Of a stretch of DNA of 64,000 nucleotides, positions 1 to 8,764 are shown in pieces. The position numbers and the translations under genes are program-made. Where the stretch lies: assembly GCA_003543215.1 (NCBI GenBank), contig DPJD01000001.1:740860-804859 (forward strand), written 5' to 3'. How positions within the stretch are numbered: position 1 is the stretch's first letter; every line of letters starts with the position of its first letter. The notes under the pieces are model-generated. The model worked only from the letters and a program-made list of their open reading frames with translations, did no database searches and was not told where the DNA came from. This stretch comes from Erysipelotrichaceae bacterium. Lineage in GTDB: Bacteria; Bacillota_I; Bacilli_A; Erysipelotrichales; Erysipelotrichaceae.

Positions 1-1898
1 AAATCATTGGCATCGGTGGTGGTCGTTTCTACAATGGTGAACGTTTATTAAACCGTGCCATCGATATGCGTCGTCAACCTGGATCTTCAGTAAAAACATT
101 CCTTACTTATCCCTTAGCATTTGAGCATCTCGGATGGTCAACCCAACATATGTTGGAAGACAAACCGATTCAATACGTTGGTACCGATGTCATCGTCAAG
201 AACTTTGATAATGTCTATCGTGGTGACGTTCTTGTCCCTCAAGCAATTGGAAATTCTTTGAATATACCAGCCATTCAAACACTGCAAAGTGTCGTGGATA
301 CGATCGGGTCTAAAAAAGTCGTCAGCTATTTGAACAGTATAGGCTTCACACAAGTCACAACTGGTAGTTTCGATATCGGTTATGGCATCGGTGGATCAAG
401 CTTTGAAGCATCCCCGCTCCAGTTGGCTGGCGCACAAGCAAGTATTGTAAGTGGTGGAACCTACATTCAGCCACATACGGTTACACGGATAGAGTTTCTT
501 GATGGCAAAGAGCCGATCACTCCAAGTTACACCTCAACAACCAGTATTTCCGCAGAAGCCGCCTACATGACAACGACCATGATGGAACAAAATGTTACGG
601 GTCCATATTTCAATTTCATGCAGATCTTAAAGCGAAACTTCCCTGTTTATGCTAAGACGGGCACTTCAGATTGGGGTAATACGGGTGTTGAATATGGGAT
701 CCCTGCTGGTGCTGCAAAGGACAAATGGATGTTGAGCTCTACCAGCGAGTTTACTACAGCTGTTTGGGTTGGATATGATAAAGCTGTCAAAGATCAAATA
801 TCTTACTTGAATCAAGCACAAATCAATATGAATCTACCTGGTAAAGTCAGCAATCAAGTATTGAATTCACTCTATCTTGATCGACCAAATCCTAGTGCAG
901 TCCAACGTCCTCGCGATGTCATCGATATCACACATGTCGTTGGTGTCTATCCATATGTCGCACCGAATGCGAGTACGAATCCAAGTTTGGTCGTAACCGG
1001 ATTGATCAAGTCCGAATATGCTAATCTTGCCAGCCTTCCTACACCAAGTGTCTACGCACCTTCGTCCTTTAATGGAACTGTCACGAGTTCTGGAAACAAT
1101 CGTTCATTTGCTTTTAAATTAAATGATTATCCAGATGCAAATGCAATGATCCTAGCACCGGATACCAAAGAACTCTATCTTGAAGTCAATGGTAAAGTAG
1201 TGCAAGCCACTGGACGCCGTCTCTTCGATTATTCTTGGCTCTATGGACCAATCGTCTATAAAGTACGCGTAAGCATTGATGGCAATGTCGTAGATGTCTT
1301 GAAATCATCCAGCAGCAGTCTCAGTACAACCATCGCAGTAGGTCCTAATTCCGTTGTTAACGCTTGTGGATATTATGGCTATGATTATGTAGAAATCAAC
1401 AGCTCAGAGCTCTGTACGAGCTATAGCATGAAAGATATGTTCATCAACATACCTGAACTCATTGGTCAACCGATCAGTACACTCACTCAATGGATTGCAG
1501 ACAATCAGTTAAGTGCATCTAAATTCCCAATCACAGAAGTTGAACCACGCAATGCGGACGAAATCGCCCTCATTGGTAAGATTGCGGAACTAAATCCAAA
1601 TCTTCAAAACACAGCTTACGAAACCAGCAAGAAAGATGATCTCACATTTTCGGTTACAGTCATCAAAGACAAGGATATCAATTTAAATGATATTCTCGGT
1701 AAGGAAATTCTACCTAGCTACTGTTCAACCTATAATCTGTGTACACGTATAGGAACAAACACTACTGGCAAAGTTTCAAGTGTAACGATTGGTGGAACAA
1801 CATATACAACCGCACCGACGCCTGCACCTAAACTTAGTGTCATCAAAAATGCTGGCGGAATCCAGTATACACTTGAGGGTACGGCATTAACCCCTTGA
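1..1898 (+). CDS. Class A penicillin-binding protein, 3' part (5' end outside window)
   Basis: The frame is open from the window start, so this is the C-terminal part of a bifunctional peptidoglycan polymerase. The transpeptidase Ser-x-x-Lys box (QPGSSVK), the Ser-x-Asn box (SLN in GNSLN) and the Lys-Thr-Gly box (AKTGTS) are all visible in order. After the catalytic domain come about 300 residues with a PASTA-like piece (IPELIGQPIS and following) and a Ser/Thr-rich end. The glycosyltransferase domain would lie upstream of position 1. It is convergent with nth. In Bacillus ponA also lies close to nth and dnaD, so a PonA/PBP1 role in lateral wall synthesis and division is likely. Class A PBP is secure; the exact orthologue is not. 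Confidence 0.9.
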   Translation, partial: IIGIGGGRFYNGERLLNRAIDMRRQPGSSVKTFLTYPLAFEHLGWSTQHMLEDKPIQYVGTDVIVKNFDNVYRGDVLVPQAIGNSLNIPAIQTLQSVVDTIGSKKVVSYLNSIGFTQVTTGSFDIGYGIGGSSFEASPLQLAGAQASIVSGGTYIQPHTVTRIEFLDGKEPITPSYTSTTSISAEAAYMTTTMMEQNVTGPYFNFMQILKRNFPVYAKTGTSDWGNTGVEYGIPAGAAKDKWMLSSTSEFTTAVWVGYDKAVKDQISYLNQAQINMNLPGKVSNQVLNSLYLDRPNPSAVQRPRDVIDITHVVGVYPYVAPNASTNPSLVVTGLIKSEYANLASLPTPSVYAPSSFNGTVTSSGNNRSFAFKLNDYPDANAMILAPDTKELYLEVNGKVVQATGRRLFDYSWLYGPIVYKVRVSIDGNVVDVLKSSSSSLSTTIAVGPNSVVNACGYYGYDYVEINSSELCTSYSMKDMFINIPELIGQPISTLTQWIADNQLSASKFPITEVEPRNADEIALIGKIAELNPNLQNTAYETSKKDDLTFSVTVIKDKDINLNDILGKEILPSYCSTYNLCTRIGTNTTGKVSSVTIGGTTYTTAPTPAPKLSVIKNAGGIQYTLEGTALTP

Positions 1899-1912
1899 TC
1901 ATAAATAAGCCT

Positions 1913-1950
1913 AAAACGACTCCATCTAATTATTTAGACGGAGTCGTTTT
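1913..1950. terminator. Bidirectional intrinsic terminator between PBP gene and nth
   Basis: An 11-bp inverted repeat (AAAACGACTCC / GGAGTCGTTTT) is extended by four more pairs after one mismatch, with A-rich and T-rich flanks on both strands. The last codons of nth are encoded inside the stem. Confidence 0.8.
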
Positions 1951-2577
1951 CTGATGTTTGTAATATGTACAGTTTGCTTGTAGTGGACAAGCATCACATT
2001 TTGGTTGTCGAGCCAAACAATGATAGCGCCCAAAGAAGAGCATCGTATGATGTGCATCAATCCATTCATCTTTTGGTATTTTACGTTTTAGTTGTAACTC
2101 AGTCTGTAAGACATTTGCCTTCTGAGTCACCAACCCTAAGCGGTGTGCCACACGGAACACATGTGTATCAACAGCCAAAGCAGGTTGATGGAAAGCGACG
2201 CCCATGATGACGTTAGCTGTCTTTCGACCAACACCTGCCAGTGTCGTCAGTTCTTGTTCGATGTTAGGCAATATCCCATCATGATTCTGAACGAGTTGCT
2301 GAGCAAATAGCTTTATGTGTTTAGCTTTATTACGATAAAGTCCAATTGTTTTTATCGTTTCTTCAATTTTTTCAAGATTCGCATCCGCTAAGGCTTGCAT
2401 GGAAGGAAAGGTTTGAAAGAGCTTTGGTGTCACTTTGTTCACGGATACATCTGTGGTTTGTGCACTCAATATGACAGCGATTGCTAATTGTTCATTAGTT
2501 TTGAAGTCCAGTTCACAACACGCATTGGGAAACATTTCATACATCGTATCCAATGCAAAACGAAGCTTACTTTGCAT
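1930..2577 (-). CDS. nth: Endonuclease III (DNA glycosylase/AP lyase)
   Basis: Base-excision repair enzyme that removes oxidised pyrimidines and cleaves the abasic site. The 215-residue length is normal. The helix-hairpin-helix with the catalytic Lys (LAGVGRKTA) sits near residues 112-122, the catalytic Asp in VDTHVFR follows, and the C-terminal 4Fe-4S ligands read C-x6-C-x2-C-x5-C. The start overlaps the end of dnaD by 11 bases, so it is probably translated from the same mRNA. The dnaD-nth order is the same as in Bacillus. Confidence 0.96.
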   Translation of the reverse strand: MQSKLRFALDTMYEMFPNACCELDFKTNEQLAIAVILSAQTTDVSVNKVTPKLFQTFPSMQALADANLEKIEETIKTIGLYRNKAKHIKLFAQQLVQNHDGILPNIEQELTTLAGVGRKTANVIMGVAFHQPALAVDTHVFRVAHRLGLVTQKANVLQTELQLKRKIPKDEWIDAHHTMLFFGRYHCLARQPKCDACPLQANCTYYKHQKTTPSK

Positions 2578-3115
2578 TACGTTTACCTGCGTTTAAATCA
2601 TCTAATGTAAGTTCATCTTTCAACCATTGATTGAGAATACGATCGATGTAAGGAAACTTCAACTGGCGATAGATGACCGCTTCACGTAACGCATGCACGA
2701 CATAATCAAACCCGCACTTGATCAACCAATAATCCAATTTTTCAGTCTCATTGCTTGTCAACGGTCGTTTGAATTCATCCGCAAACATATCAACCAATGA
2801 CTTGAGTTCTGTTGACTCAGCTTTGTCTTCAAATTGATAAACACCATCGAGTCGATAGTGCACCCCTGTTTCACTGATATCCAAACTTACAAAACCACGT
2901 TGAATCAAACCTGTTAAATATTGATCGACTTGTGTTGTGCTCACCTGCATCATTTGTGCAAGCAAATTAAGATCGATGGTTTTTTGACTTAGATTGAAAT
3001 GTTCAATGTAGAGCAGAATTACCAATTCAAAAGGATTCAACTTAAGACGATCATTTTCCTCTAACAGAAACGTTTTCCGATCAAAATATCTTTTTTCCCA
3101 TACACGCTCAAACAT
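2567..3115 (-). CDS. dnaD: DnaD-like primosomal protein
   Basis: Replication-restart and initiation protein that helps load the DnaC-type helicase at oriC and at stalled forks. This 182-residue protein has an N-terminal winged-helix part (roughly residues 15-95) and a C-terminal DnaD/DnaB_2 part with the hallmark YxxIxxILxxW pattern, here FPYIDRILNQWLKD near residue 155. It is shorter than Bacillus DnaD (about 230). It overlaps the upstream tseB-like gene by 8 bases and nth by 11, giving a coupled three-gene unit. Identification rests on the C-terminal motif and the nth neighbour. Confidence 0.88.
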   Translation of the reverse strand: MFERVWEKRYFDRKTFLLEENDRLKLNPFELVILLYIEHFNLSQKTIDLNLLAQMMQVSTTQVDQYLTGLIQRGFVSLDISETGVHYRLDGVYQFEDKAESTELKSLVDMFADEFKRPLTSNETEKLDYWLIKCGFDYVVHALREAVIYRQLKFPYIDRILNQWLKDELTLDDLNAGKRNAK

Positions 3116-3578
3116 AGGTCAATCTCACTTTCTTAATCAACTGCAAATCACTATAATCAAATAGGTATTCCATTGTTCGTGTTTGAACGCGATAGAGTAC
3201 CTTTCCCTCTTCATAGATGAGCGTCACCTTCGCATCTTCAAGATTCAATTCACCCAATAATATCTCATGATCCTGACTTATTTTCATTTGATCCACAAGC
3301 ATTTTATAATGTGTTATGCCATTGTGATCAAAAAAGATATATGTGTCCACATCATTGATACGGCAATTCGACACATACATCACGCGTGAATATTGATAAC
3401 GCTGAATCGTTTGACAACGTTCGATCGCATAACGCTCAAACAATTTTTCCATGATTCTTGCTTGTGTATTTGACAGTTGGTTCGCTGGGCTCAGCACAAA
3501 CACCACGAAATTGAAACTAAAAATCGCGATGATCACAAGAAATAGATAAACTGTCAAACTGCGTTTATATTCGTTCAT
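3108..3578 (-). CDS. TseB/YpmB-like membrane-anchored protein
   Basis: A 156-residue protein with one N-terminal membrane segment (about residues 7-27) and an outside domain. The position directly upstream of dnaD-nth, the size and the topology match Bacillus YpmB (TseB), which influences the PBP2A elongation enzyme; the assignment is by context and architecture. I chose the ATG at 3578. An in-frame TTG at 3605 would add nine residues, but it lies upstream of the only good -10 box (3586-3591). Confidence 0.6.
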   Translation of the reverse strand: MNEYKRSLTVYLFLVIIAIFSFNFVVFVLSPANQLSNTQARIMEKLFERYAIERCQTIQRYQYSRVMYVSNCRINDVDTYIFFDHNGITHYKMLVDQMKISQDHEILLGELNLEDAKVTLIYEEGKVLYRVQTRTMEYLFDYSDLQLIKKVRLTYV

Positions 3579-3585
3579 GTCTTTA

Positions 3586-3594
3586 ATTATAACA
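3586..3594 (-). promoter_or_regulatory. Extended -10 box, candidate leaderless promoter of the tseB-like gene
   Basis: TGT-TATAAT on the minus strand ends 7 bases before the ATG at 3578, and no Shine-Dalgarno fits between them. The predicted transcript would begin at or next to the start codon. Confidence 0.55.
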
Positions 3595-3628
3595 AAGCCT
3601 TTCAAGGTTTGCTAAATAAACTGTCCCA

Positions 3629-3637
3629 TGCTAAAAT
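3629..3637 (+). promoter_or_regulatory. Extended -10 box of the 3651 gene
   Basis: TGC-TAAAAT lies 13 bases before the ATG at 3651. This implies a very short leader of about 6-7 bases with no room for a normal Shine-Dalgarno. Confidence 0.45.
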
Positions 3638-3650
3638 TTGAAGCGAAAAC

Positions 3651-4154
3651 ATGACAAAACTAATTCGTTTCATATTTTTACTACTTGTATTAACCACTGT
3701 GGTTGGAGTCATACTCTTCAACTATTTTAAGCCGGATGAACAAGTATTGGAACCTTATGACAGCTTGAATTTCGTTAAAATCGACTACATCGATCTGTTG
3801 AATCAAGTCACCGATAGTCCTAAGGCATTTTTCTTTTGTACCTTGGATAATCAAAACTGTACTTATACAGAAAATGAAATCATCGAGCCTCTATTGAAAA
3901 GCGCGAGTACCAATCGTTTTGACCAAATCTATTTTGTCGATGTGAAAGAACTCAATCAAAACGTACTCCCCTCTGCCATCAAAGAACGTTTGGGATTCTC
4001 ACATTACCCGGCATTTGTTCTATTAAGTAAATCAGATGGTAAACTCAATATTCTTTCTGTATTGGAATGGAATGACGCAATGAACTTCACACAATATGAT
4101 CTTAGAAATTGGATGATTCAAAACCAATTATGGTTGGATGAATACACAAACTAA
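3651..4154 (+). CDS. Membrane-anchored protein, possible thioredoxin-like fold, unknown function
   Basis: The 167-residue product has a strong N-terminal hydrophobic segment (residues 4-24) followed by an extracytoplasmic domain. Its pattern (FFFCTLDNQNC, then a YFVDV strand, then a YPAFVLL strand) recalls thioredoxin-like proteins. The two cysteines are separated by six residues rather than forming C-x-x-C, and the usual cis-Pro region is only suggested by YPAF. It could be an inactive thioredoxin-like scaffold or a structural protein. It is divergent from the tseB-like gene and ends in a bidirectional terminator. No specific function is assigned. Confidence 0.6.
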   Translation: MTKLIRFIFLLLVLTTVVGVILFNYFKPDEQVLEPYDSLNFVKIDYIDLLNQVTDSPKAFFFCTLDNQNCTYTENEIIEPLLKSASTNRFDQIYFVDVKELNQNVLPSAIKERLGFSHYPAFVLLSKSDGKLNILSVLEWNDAMNFTQYDLRNWMIQNQLWLDEYTN

Positions 4155-4180
4155 CGGACAGTTCAAATGAACTGTCCGTT
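4153..4180. terminator. Bidirectional intrinsic terminator
   Basis: A perfect 13-bp inverted repeat (AACGGACAGTTCA / TGAACTGTCCGTT) with a 2-base centre, flanked by T-rich sequence. It separates the 3651 gene from the convergent mtnN. Confidence 0.85.
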
Positions 4181-4183
4181 TTA

Positions 4184-4870
4184 TTAATCGAGTAGTTTGA
4201 TGAACTCTTCCGTAAACCCTGCGCTCCGCTCACTTGCTTTAAGAAGATACGCATCAAAAGTCAAATCATTCTTTGGATTGTGTGCGATATCGGACAATGA
4301 TCGAATCACAATGAAAGGACAATTGAAACTCGAACATACGTGTGCAATAGCCGCACCTTCCATTTCAGCTGCTATGGCTTCAGGATAGAAATTCTCAATC
4401 GTCGCAAGTTGCTCATCGGAGTGAATGAATTGATTCCCTGAAACCAAGGGACCGCTCCATACCGGATGATCGAGTTCGAGTTGCTTGAAGACTTCGATCA
4501 TGTGATCATCACTCTTGAAGACATAACGGTTGCGATTACTAAAGTTTCTTTCATTCCCAAAGGGTGTGATATCAAAATCATGATACGTAATCTTATCACT
4601 GACCACGATGTCCAATACATTCTGCTCAGGTTTTAAACCACCAGCGGTCCCAATATTGATTACGGCATCGATTTTGAAGTGACTGAGACAAATGCTTGTG
4701 CTCATGGCTGCCATACTCAAACCAATTCCACTTTTAAATAAAACAACCTCTTTATTGCCCAACTTACCAAACATGAAATCAACGGGTCCAATCGATTTCA
4801 ATTCTACATCTTGCATGCGATGATGAAGTGCGCTGACTTCTTCATCCATGGCACCTATAATTGCGTACAT
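4184..4870 (-). CDS. mtnN: 5'-methylthioadenosine/S-adenosylhomocysteine nucleosidase
   Basis: Hydrolyses MTA and SAH to adenine plus the thioribose or thio-homocysteine moiety. The 228-residue length is canonical. The catalytic acid (GAMDEEV, Glu near residue 11), the INIGTAGGL glycine motif, AAEMEGAAIAHV with the ribose-binding Met-Glu, and the catalytic Asp in SLSDIA are all present. It starts 2 bases after the yqeM stop and is last in the yqeG-yqeM cluster. MTA is a by-product of spermidine synthase, which this window also encodes (speE). Confidence 0.95.
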   Translation of the reverse strand: MYAIIGAMDEEVSALHHRMQDVELKSIGPVDFMFGKLGNKEVVLFKSGIGLSMAAMSTSICLSHFKIDAVINIGTAGGLKPEQNVLDIVVSDKITYHDFDITPFGNERNFSNRNRYVFKSDDHMIEVFKQLELDHPVWSGPLVSGNQFIHSDEQLATIENFYPEAIAAEMEGAAIAHVCSSFNCPFIVIRSLSDIAHNPKNDLTFDAYLLKASERSAGFTEEFIKLLD

Positions 4871-4872
4871 GA

Positions 4873-5583
4873 TTAATCCTTTCTTGCTTTAATGTAATAT
4901 TTCTCATTATTCTGTGAATCACCCAAACTCGTTTGGACTTCCACACTGAAGTTTAATGCTTCAAGCATTTTCATGATTTCTTGAAGAGAAAAGATCGTTT
5001 GTGTGAAAACCTGTTTATTGAGAATTTCTTCATAGAAGATGAGTTGGTGTTGTATTTTGTTGGTATCGATTGATTGGATCGTCCATTGATACGGAACACT
5101 CAACACCAAGCCCTCTTCAATAAACTCTTCTTGAAATTCTTCGATTCTTTGTTCTTGATGGACATCAAATAATAGGCACCCTTTAGATTTTAAATGTTTA
5201 TAGGCTTCTTTGAAGAATGTTTCAAGTTGTCCTAAGTCTTCAAGATAATTTAGACTATCCAAGAAAACCACAATCACATCATAATCATCAAAATCATTTA
5301 AATTAAGCATATCTTGACAGACATAGTTAACCTTAGGATGCGCATTGTTTTGCTTCGCATATACGATCATATTTGCGTCAAGATCCAAGGCATCCACTCG
5401 AAAACCACTTTCAGCACAGAGCTTGCTAAAATAACCTGTTCCACACGCACATTCAAGTAAACTTTTCCCAGCTGCTTCTTCTTTTAACCAATTAAAGTAA
5501 TGTTCATACCCTTCGTGGCTAAAGGTCAAAGCGTGATAATAATCCGCAAATGAAGTCATAGCTTGATGATCTTGTCCAACCAT
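4873..5583 (-). CDS. yqeM: Class I SAM-dependent methyltransferase, YqeM-like
   Basis: A 236-residue Rossmann-fold methyltransferase. Motif I reads LECACGTGYFS near residue 40, followed by an acidic strand end (DALDLD) and VIVVFLDSLNY. The substrate is unknown, as for Bacillus YqeM, which sits at the same place after rsfS. The ATG at 5583 is preceded by a good GGAAG Shine-Dalgarno and overlaps rsfS by 28 bases. A second ATG at 5559 would give a tidy ATGA overlap but has no ribosome site. Confidence 0.82.
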   Translation of the reverse strand: MVGQDHQAMTSFADYYHALTFSHEGYEHYFNWLKEEAAGKSLLECACGTGYFSKLCAESGFRVDALDLDANMIVYAKQNNAHPKVNYVCQDMLNLNDFDDYDVIVVFLDSLNYLEDLGQLETFFKEAYKHLKSKGCLLFDVHQEQRIEEFQEEFIEEGLVLSVPYQWTIQSIDTNKIQHQLIFYEEILNKQVFTQTIFSLQEIMKMLEALNFSVEVQTSLGDSQNNEKYYIKARKD

Positions 5584-5882
5584 AAGTCTTCCAAGCGATA
5601 AAACTGGCGTGATTGACTTAAAAACAAATGAAGGACAAGACTATCGAAATCGATAAGGAGCCATTCACTCTCATTCTGTCCTTCCACATGATGAACTTTA
5701 TAACCTAAAGACTCACCAAATTCAATGCAATAATCCTTGATCGCATTCAATAAACGAGGATTATTCACTTCCGCAATAATCGCATAATCCTGTATAGACG
5801 AAGTTGAACGCAAATCAAGAACCGTAATCTTTTCAGCCTTCTTATCTTCCAAAAATTCCACAAAAGCTTTTAGTGCATTCAA
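5556..5882 (-). CDS. rsfS: Ribosomal silencing factor RsfS
   Basis: Binds uL14 on the 50S subunit and blocks subunit joining under poor nutrition. The 108 residues carry the family pattern: LDLRSTSS in strand one, DYAIIAEVNN, then the VEGQNESEWLLIDFDSLVLHLF block containing the G-x-x-x-x-x-W-x-L-x-D-x-x-x-x-x-x-H signature. Position between nadD-yqeK and yqeM matches yqeL of Bacillus. It overlaps the upstream gene by 4 bases (ATGA type). Confidence 0.94.
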   Translation of the reverse strand: MNALKAFVEFLEDKKAEKITVLDLRSTSSIQDYAIIAEVNNPRLLNAIKDYCIEFGESLGYKVHHVEGQNESEWLLIDFDSLVLHLFLSQSRQFYRLEDLWLDKIIKL

Positions 5883-6901
5883 ATGTGTTTCTCCTTATCT
5901 AGATATTCCATTTGTTTTTCTCGTACAAGTTGATATGCTCGTTTCAAATCACGCATCGCCAAATCAATGAGATCTGTTGTATCATAAGCGCGCGTCGCAT
6001 CACATTTATCCGCAATATAAACGACTTGGGACAATGGATCGCAATGTCCATCCACATGGTGAGCGATTGCTTTGAGTATTCTAGGATCGCGAATTTGTAA
6101 GACACGTGCTGCATAGGCGGATCCAACCTTTTGGTGCCAAATCGCAGCTGCCTTATTCAAATAATCCGGATTCACAAACATTAACCACTGTTTCAACTTC
6201 TCTTTTGGCCATTCTTTCGCAATGTCATGTAACATTGCGGCTAAATAGACCTGTGATCGATCCAAATGATGAGCATCTGCTAAACGCAAGGCCAATTCGG
6301 TCATTGCCTGAACATGTGCAAAGCGTGCTTCACTCAATGATTCTTTTACAATTGAATCCACATATAGTGCATTTTCCATGAAATAGCGCACGATTTTTGC
6401 TGATGTATAGTGAACCGCTCCCTGACGAATCGCTTGACTTGCATCGGGATAAATGTCCATCGCTTTGATCTTGATAAAGGGTTTATCAATTGTATGTTGC
6501 TCATCACGAGGATAGACCGCAAATTCAATCAAATCAATCAACTCAGTATGCTTATACCATTGATCGAATTTAACCATTTGATCAGATCCCATCAACCAGA
6601 TGAACTGGTGCTGCGGATATCGATCCATTAATACATTTACTGTATCGTAGGTATAGCTTAACCCTTCACGTTCAGCTTCAACACGTGAGAGTTTCAATTT
6701 TCGATACGGTTTGATCATGCGTTCAATCATTTGACAACGGTGTTCAAAAGAAGCCAGTTCCACATTTTTCAGCGGTGAAAACAAAGTTGGCAAAAACCAC
6801 AGTTCCGCTGCTTGAAGTTGTTTCAGAGATGCTTTCGCAATCGCTAAATGACCCTTGTGAATGGGATTGAAGCTTCCCCCGAAAAGAACGATACGACTCA
6901 T
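5879..6901 (-). CDS. nadD: Fused nicotinate-nucleotide adenylyltransferase (NadD) and YqeK-type HD phosphohydrolase
   Basis: Two neighbouring genes of Bacillus (nadD and yqeK) form one 340-residue protein here. Residues 1-190 are NadD, which makes deamido-NAD from nicotinate mononucleotide and ATP; the nucleotidyltransferase motif GGSFNPIHKGHL is near the start and WLMGSDQM in the middle. The usual ISSTxIR box before the last helix reads YPDASQAIR. Residues 195-340 are an HD domain (AAMLHDIAKEW, then IAHHVDG) like YqeK, a diadenosine tetraphosphatase. Similar fusions are known in Mollicutes and Erysipelotrichia. It overlaps both yhbY and rsfS by 4 bases. Confidence 0.92.
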   Translation of the reverse strand: MSRIVLFGGSFNPIHKGHLAIAKASLKQLQAAELWFLPTLFSPLKNVELASFEHRCQMIERMIKPYRKLKLSRVEAEREGLSYTYDTVNVLMDRYPQHQFIWLMGSDQMVKFDQWYKHTELIDLIEFAVYPRDEQHTIDKPFIKIKAMDIYPDASQAIRQGAVHYTSAKIVRYFMENALYVDSIVKESLSEARFAHVQAMTELALRLADAHHLDRSQVYLAAMLHDIAKEWPKEKLKQWLMFVNPDYLNKAAAIWHQKVGSAYAARVLQIRDPRILKAIAHHVDGHCDPLSQVVYIADKCDATRAYDTTDLIDLAMRDLKRAYQLVREKQMEYLDKEKHI

Positions 6902-7185
6902 GTTAAGTGAATCTTACGCTTCTCGCTTTGTTTGTACAATAGAATGCTGCGACCCACCACTTGAATCAATTCACTGTGTGTCGATGAAGCCAAATCCAAA
7001 GCCAATTCCATAACTGGATTCGGTGCTGTTTTTAGCACAGAAATCTTAACGAGTTCATGTGCTTTGAGTGAATCTTCCAAACTGCTGATAAGATTCAAGC
7101 TTAGACCTTCCTTGCCAACATTGAAAATGGGTTTCAAGGGATTGCCTAAACTTCTTAATTGTTTCTTTTGCTTACTGTTTAACAT
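6898..7185 (-). CDS. yhbY: YhbY/YqeI-family CRM-domain RNA-binding protein
   Basis: A small (95-residue) CRM-fold protein that associates with pre-50S ribosomal particles. The start LNSKQKKQLRSLGNPLKPIF and the GKEGLS loop are typical of the family. I take the ATG at 7185, which overlaps the yqeH stop as TAATG and is preceded by AAAGG; a longer reading frame upstream lies entirely inside yqeH. It sits between yqeH and nadD as in Bacillus. Confidence 0.92.
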   Translation of the reverse strand: MLNSKQKKQLRSLGNPLKPIFNVGKEGLSLNLISSLEDSLKAHELVKISVLKTAPNPVMELALDLASSTHSELIQVVGRSILLYKQSEKRKIHLT

Positions 7186-8222
7186 TAAATAAGTGCCTTT
7201 CTTTGCATGACTTGATCGAAATAAACCGTTTTGACTTCGATCCATTCAAATTCACCTACACAATAGAACCATCCCAACTGTTTGAACACAATATCAAAGA
7301 TGGGTTGGTCCTGAATGATTCGTCTTGCTTTGATCGCATAGAGATCATCTGCCTCATGCTTCATACAATAGGCTTCTAAACGATCAAACTTTGTACGATG
7401 TATCGAATACTGATCTGAGAAGTAAAGCGTGATAGAAGCCTTATCTTTAGGCTTCACACTCACAATCCCCACATTCGGTAACACAAACGCCTGAGCCGAG
7501 TCCAATTGATACGTCTTTGGCTTGAAAGCTTTGCGAATTTGAACTTTTTCTAATTCATCAAAAGCAAACAAATCCGTAAAACTATGTTCGATCTTGATGC
7601 CTGGCGTATCAAAGATGATCCCTTGCGCCCACTCGATTTGATTGATTTCCAAAGTCGTGTGTGGATATGGAGAGATGGTCAGATAATCATCCTTCTCTAA
7701 CATCGCATTGATCAAAGTACTCTTACCCATGTTCGCATAACCCAAAGTAATCAGACGTTTGATCTTAAGTTTTTTGATTTCTTGGACGAGTGCTTTAGCC
7801 CCTTGCTTAGCCTGATGCGATGTCGTTGCCACGCCAAGCACATTGATTGGCACATCACGAAGTTTACTCATCAGATAACCCACGATCCGCTGTTTCGTGA
7901 CAGTCTTTGGCAATAAATCGAACTTCGTCAAAACAATGATGAAATCTCGATTCATGCAATGTCTTTGAATGCCAGTAAACAAACCACTATCAATGTCCGT
8001 CACATCAATGACCAATAAAATGGTGCCTTCCAACTTCGCAATCGCTTGAAAGACTTCATCCGAAGGGACACTGTGTTTCTTTAAAGGCGCAAAGTCACCA
8101 TAATGCTTGATGCGATAACAACGTTGACAATACTGAGCATCCTCACGCGTCGTATACCCCAATGCTTTGGGATCATTTGTTTGAAGTTTGATGCCACAAC
8201 CGACACAACTATGTTTTTCCAT
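7185..8222 (-). CDS. yqeH: Ribosome-biogenesis GTPase YqeH
   Basis: Circularly permuted GTPase for 30S assembly, about 345 residues. An N-terminal four-Cys zinc knuckle (CVGCGIK and YCQRCYRIKHYGD) is followed by G4 (LTKFD) ahead of G1 (GYANMGKST) and G3 (DTPGI). That permuted order defines the family. The ATG at 8222 begins 1 base after the yqeG stop (TAA-C-ATG); a TTG at 8231 is a less likely start. It is translationally coupled to yhbY downstream. Confidence 0.95.
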   Translation of the reverse strand: MEKHSCVGCGIKLQTNDPKALGYTTREDAQYCQRCYRIKHYGDFAPLKKHSVPSDEVFQAIAKLEGTILLVIDVTDIDSGLFTGIQRHCMNRDFIIVLTKFDLLPKTVTKQRIVGYLMSKLRDVPINVLGVATTSHQAKQGAKALVQEIKKLKIKRLITLGYANMGKSTLINAMLEKDDYLTISPYPHTTLEINQIEWAQGIIFDTPGIKIEHSFTDLFAFDELEKVQIRKAFKPKTYQLDSAQAFVLPNVGIVSVKPKDKASITLYFSDQYSIHRTKFDRLEAYCMKHEADDLYAIKARRIIQDQPIFDIVFKQLGWFYCVGEFEWIEVKTVYFDQVMQRKALI

Positions 8223-8223
8223 G

Positions 8224-8703
8224 TTAACCAATTACTTTCTTTTCAATATAGCGCAAGATGCGCGTAGACAAATAATCATTTGTACTTAAAGGTTCGATTA
8301 AGATCGTATGAAACCCTAAACGTTTACCCAACCAAATATCCGTAAACAACTGATCTCCCAACCAAACACCCTTCTGATATTGAATCCCCATTTGATTCAA
8401 TTTCCGTTGAAAGCGAAATTTAAAGGGTTTGAGTGCAAGATTCAACCATTCGAAGTGATAAACCTCTGCAATTGTTTTCGCTGCACGTGTTGGATTGTTT
8501 GAACAAATCAAGACATGCACCTCCAATTCACTCAAGGTCCTCAACCATCGATCCGTTTCAAGATCGATTTGAATCGTCCCTTTGATTGCTAATGTATTAT
8601 CCACATCCAAGACAATCAAGTCAAATCGTTTCACTAAATCGACTAAATCGATCTGATGAATCCTTTTTTTGATCGCATCTGGTTTGAAGTAGGCTTTTAG
8701 CAT
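8224..8703 (-). CDS. yqeG: YqeG-family HAD phosphatase
   Basis: A 159-residue HAD phosphatase with motif I intact (LIVLDVDNTLA) and the acid pair near GDQLFTDIWLG. The family is related to phosphatidylglycerophosphatase-type enzymes; the substrate here is not shown. A longer frame to 8781 exists, but its first codon would overlap the divergent ATG at 8780. The ATG at 8703 lies 6 bases after a strong extended -10 box and starts the typical MLKAYFKPD. First gene of the yqeG-mtnN unit. Confidence 0.88.
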   Translation of the reverse strand: MLKAYFKPDAIKKRIHQIDLVDLVKRFDLIVLDVDNTLAIKGTIQIDLETDRWLRTLSELEVHVLICSNNPTRAAKTIAEVYHFEWLNLALKPFKFRFQRKLNQMGIQYQKGVWLGDQLFTDIWLGKRLGFHTILIEPLSTNDYLSTRILRYIEKKVIG

Positions 8704-8709
8704 AGAATC

Positions 8710-8718
8710 ATTATAACA
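8710..8718 (-). promoter_or_regulatory. Extended -10 promoter of the yqeG-mtnN unit (candidate leaderless)
   Basis: TGT-TATAAT on the minus strand ends 6 bases before the yqeG ATG (8703). There is no Shine-Dalgarno between them. Confidence 0.6.
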
Positions 8719-8764
8719 TTGCATCGATTTATGGTGTAAATCAATACCATTTATTCCTGATTTA

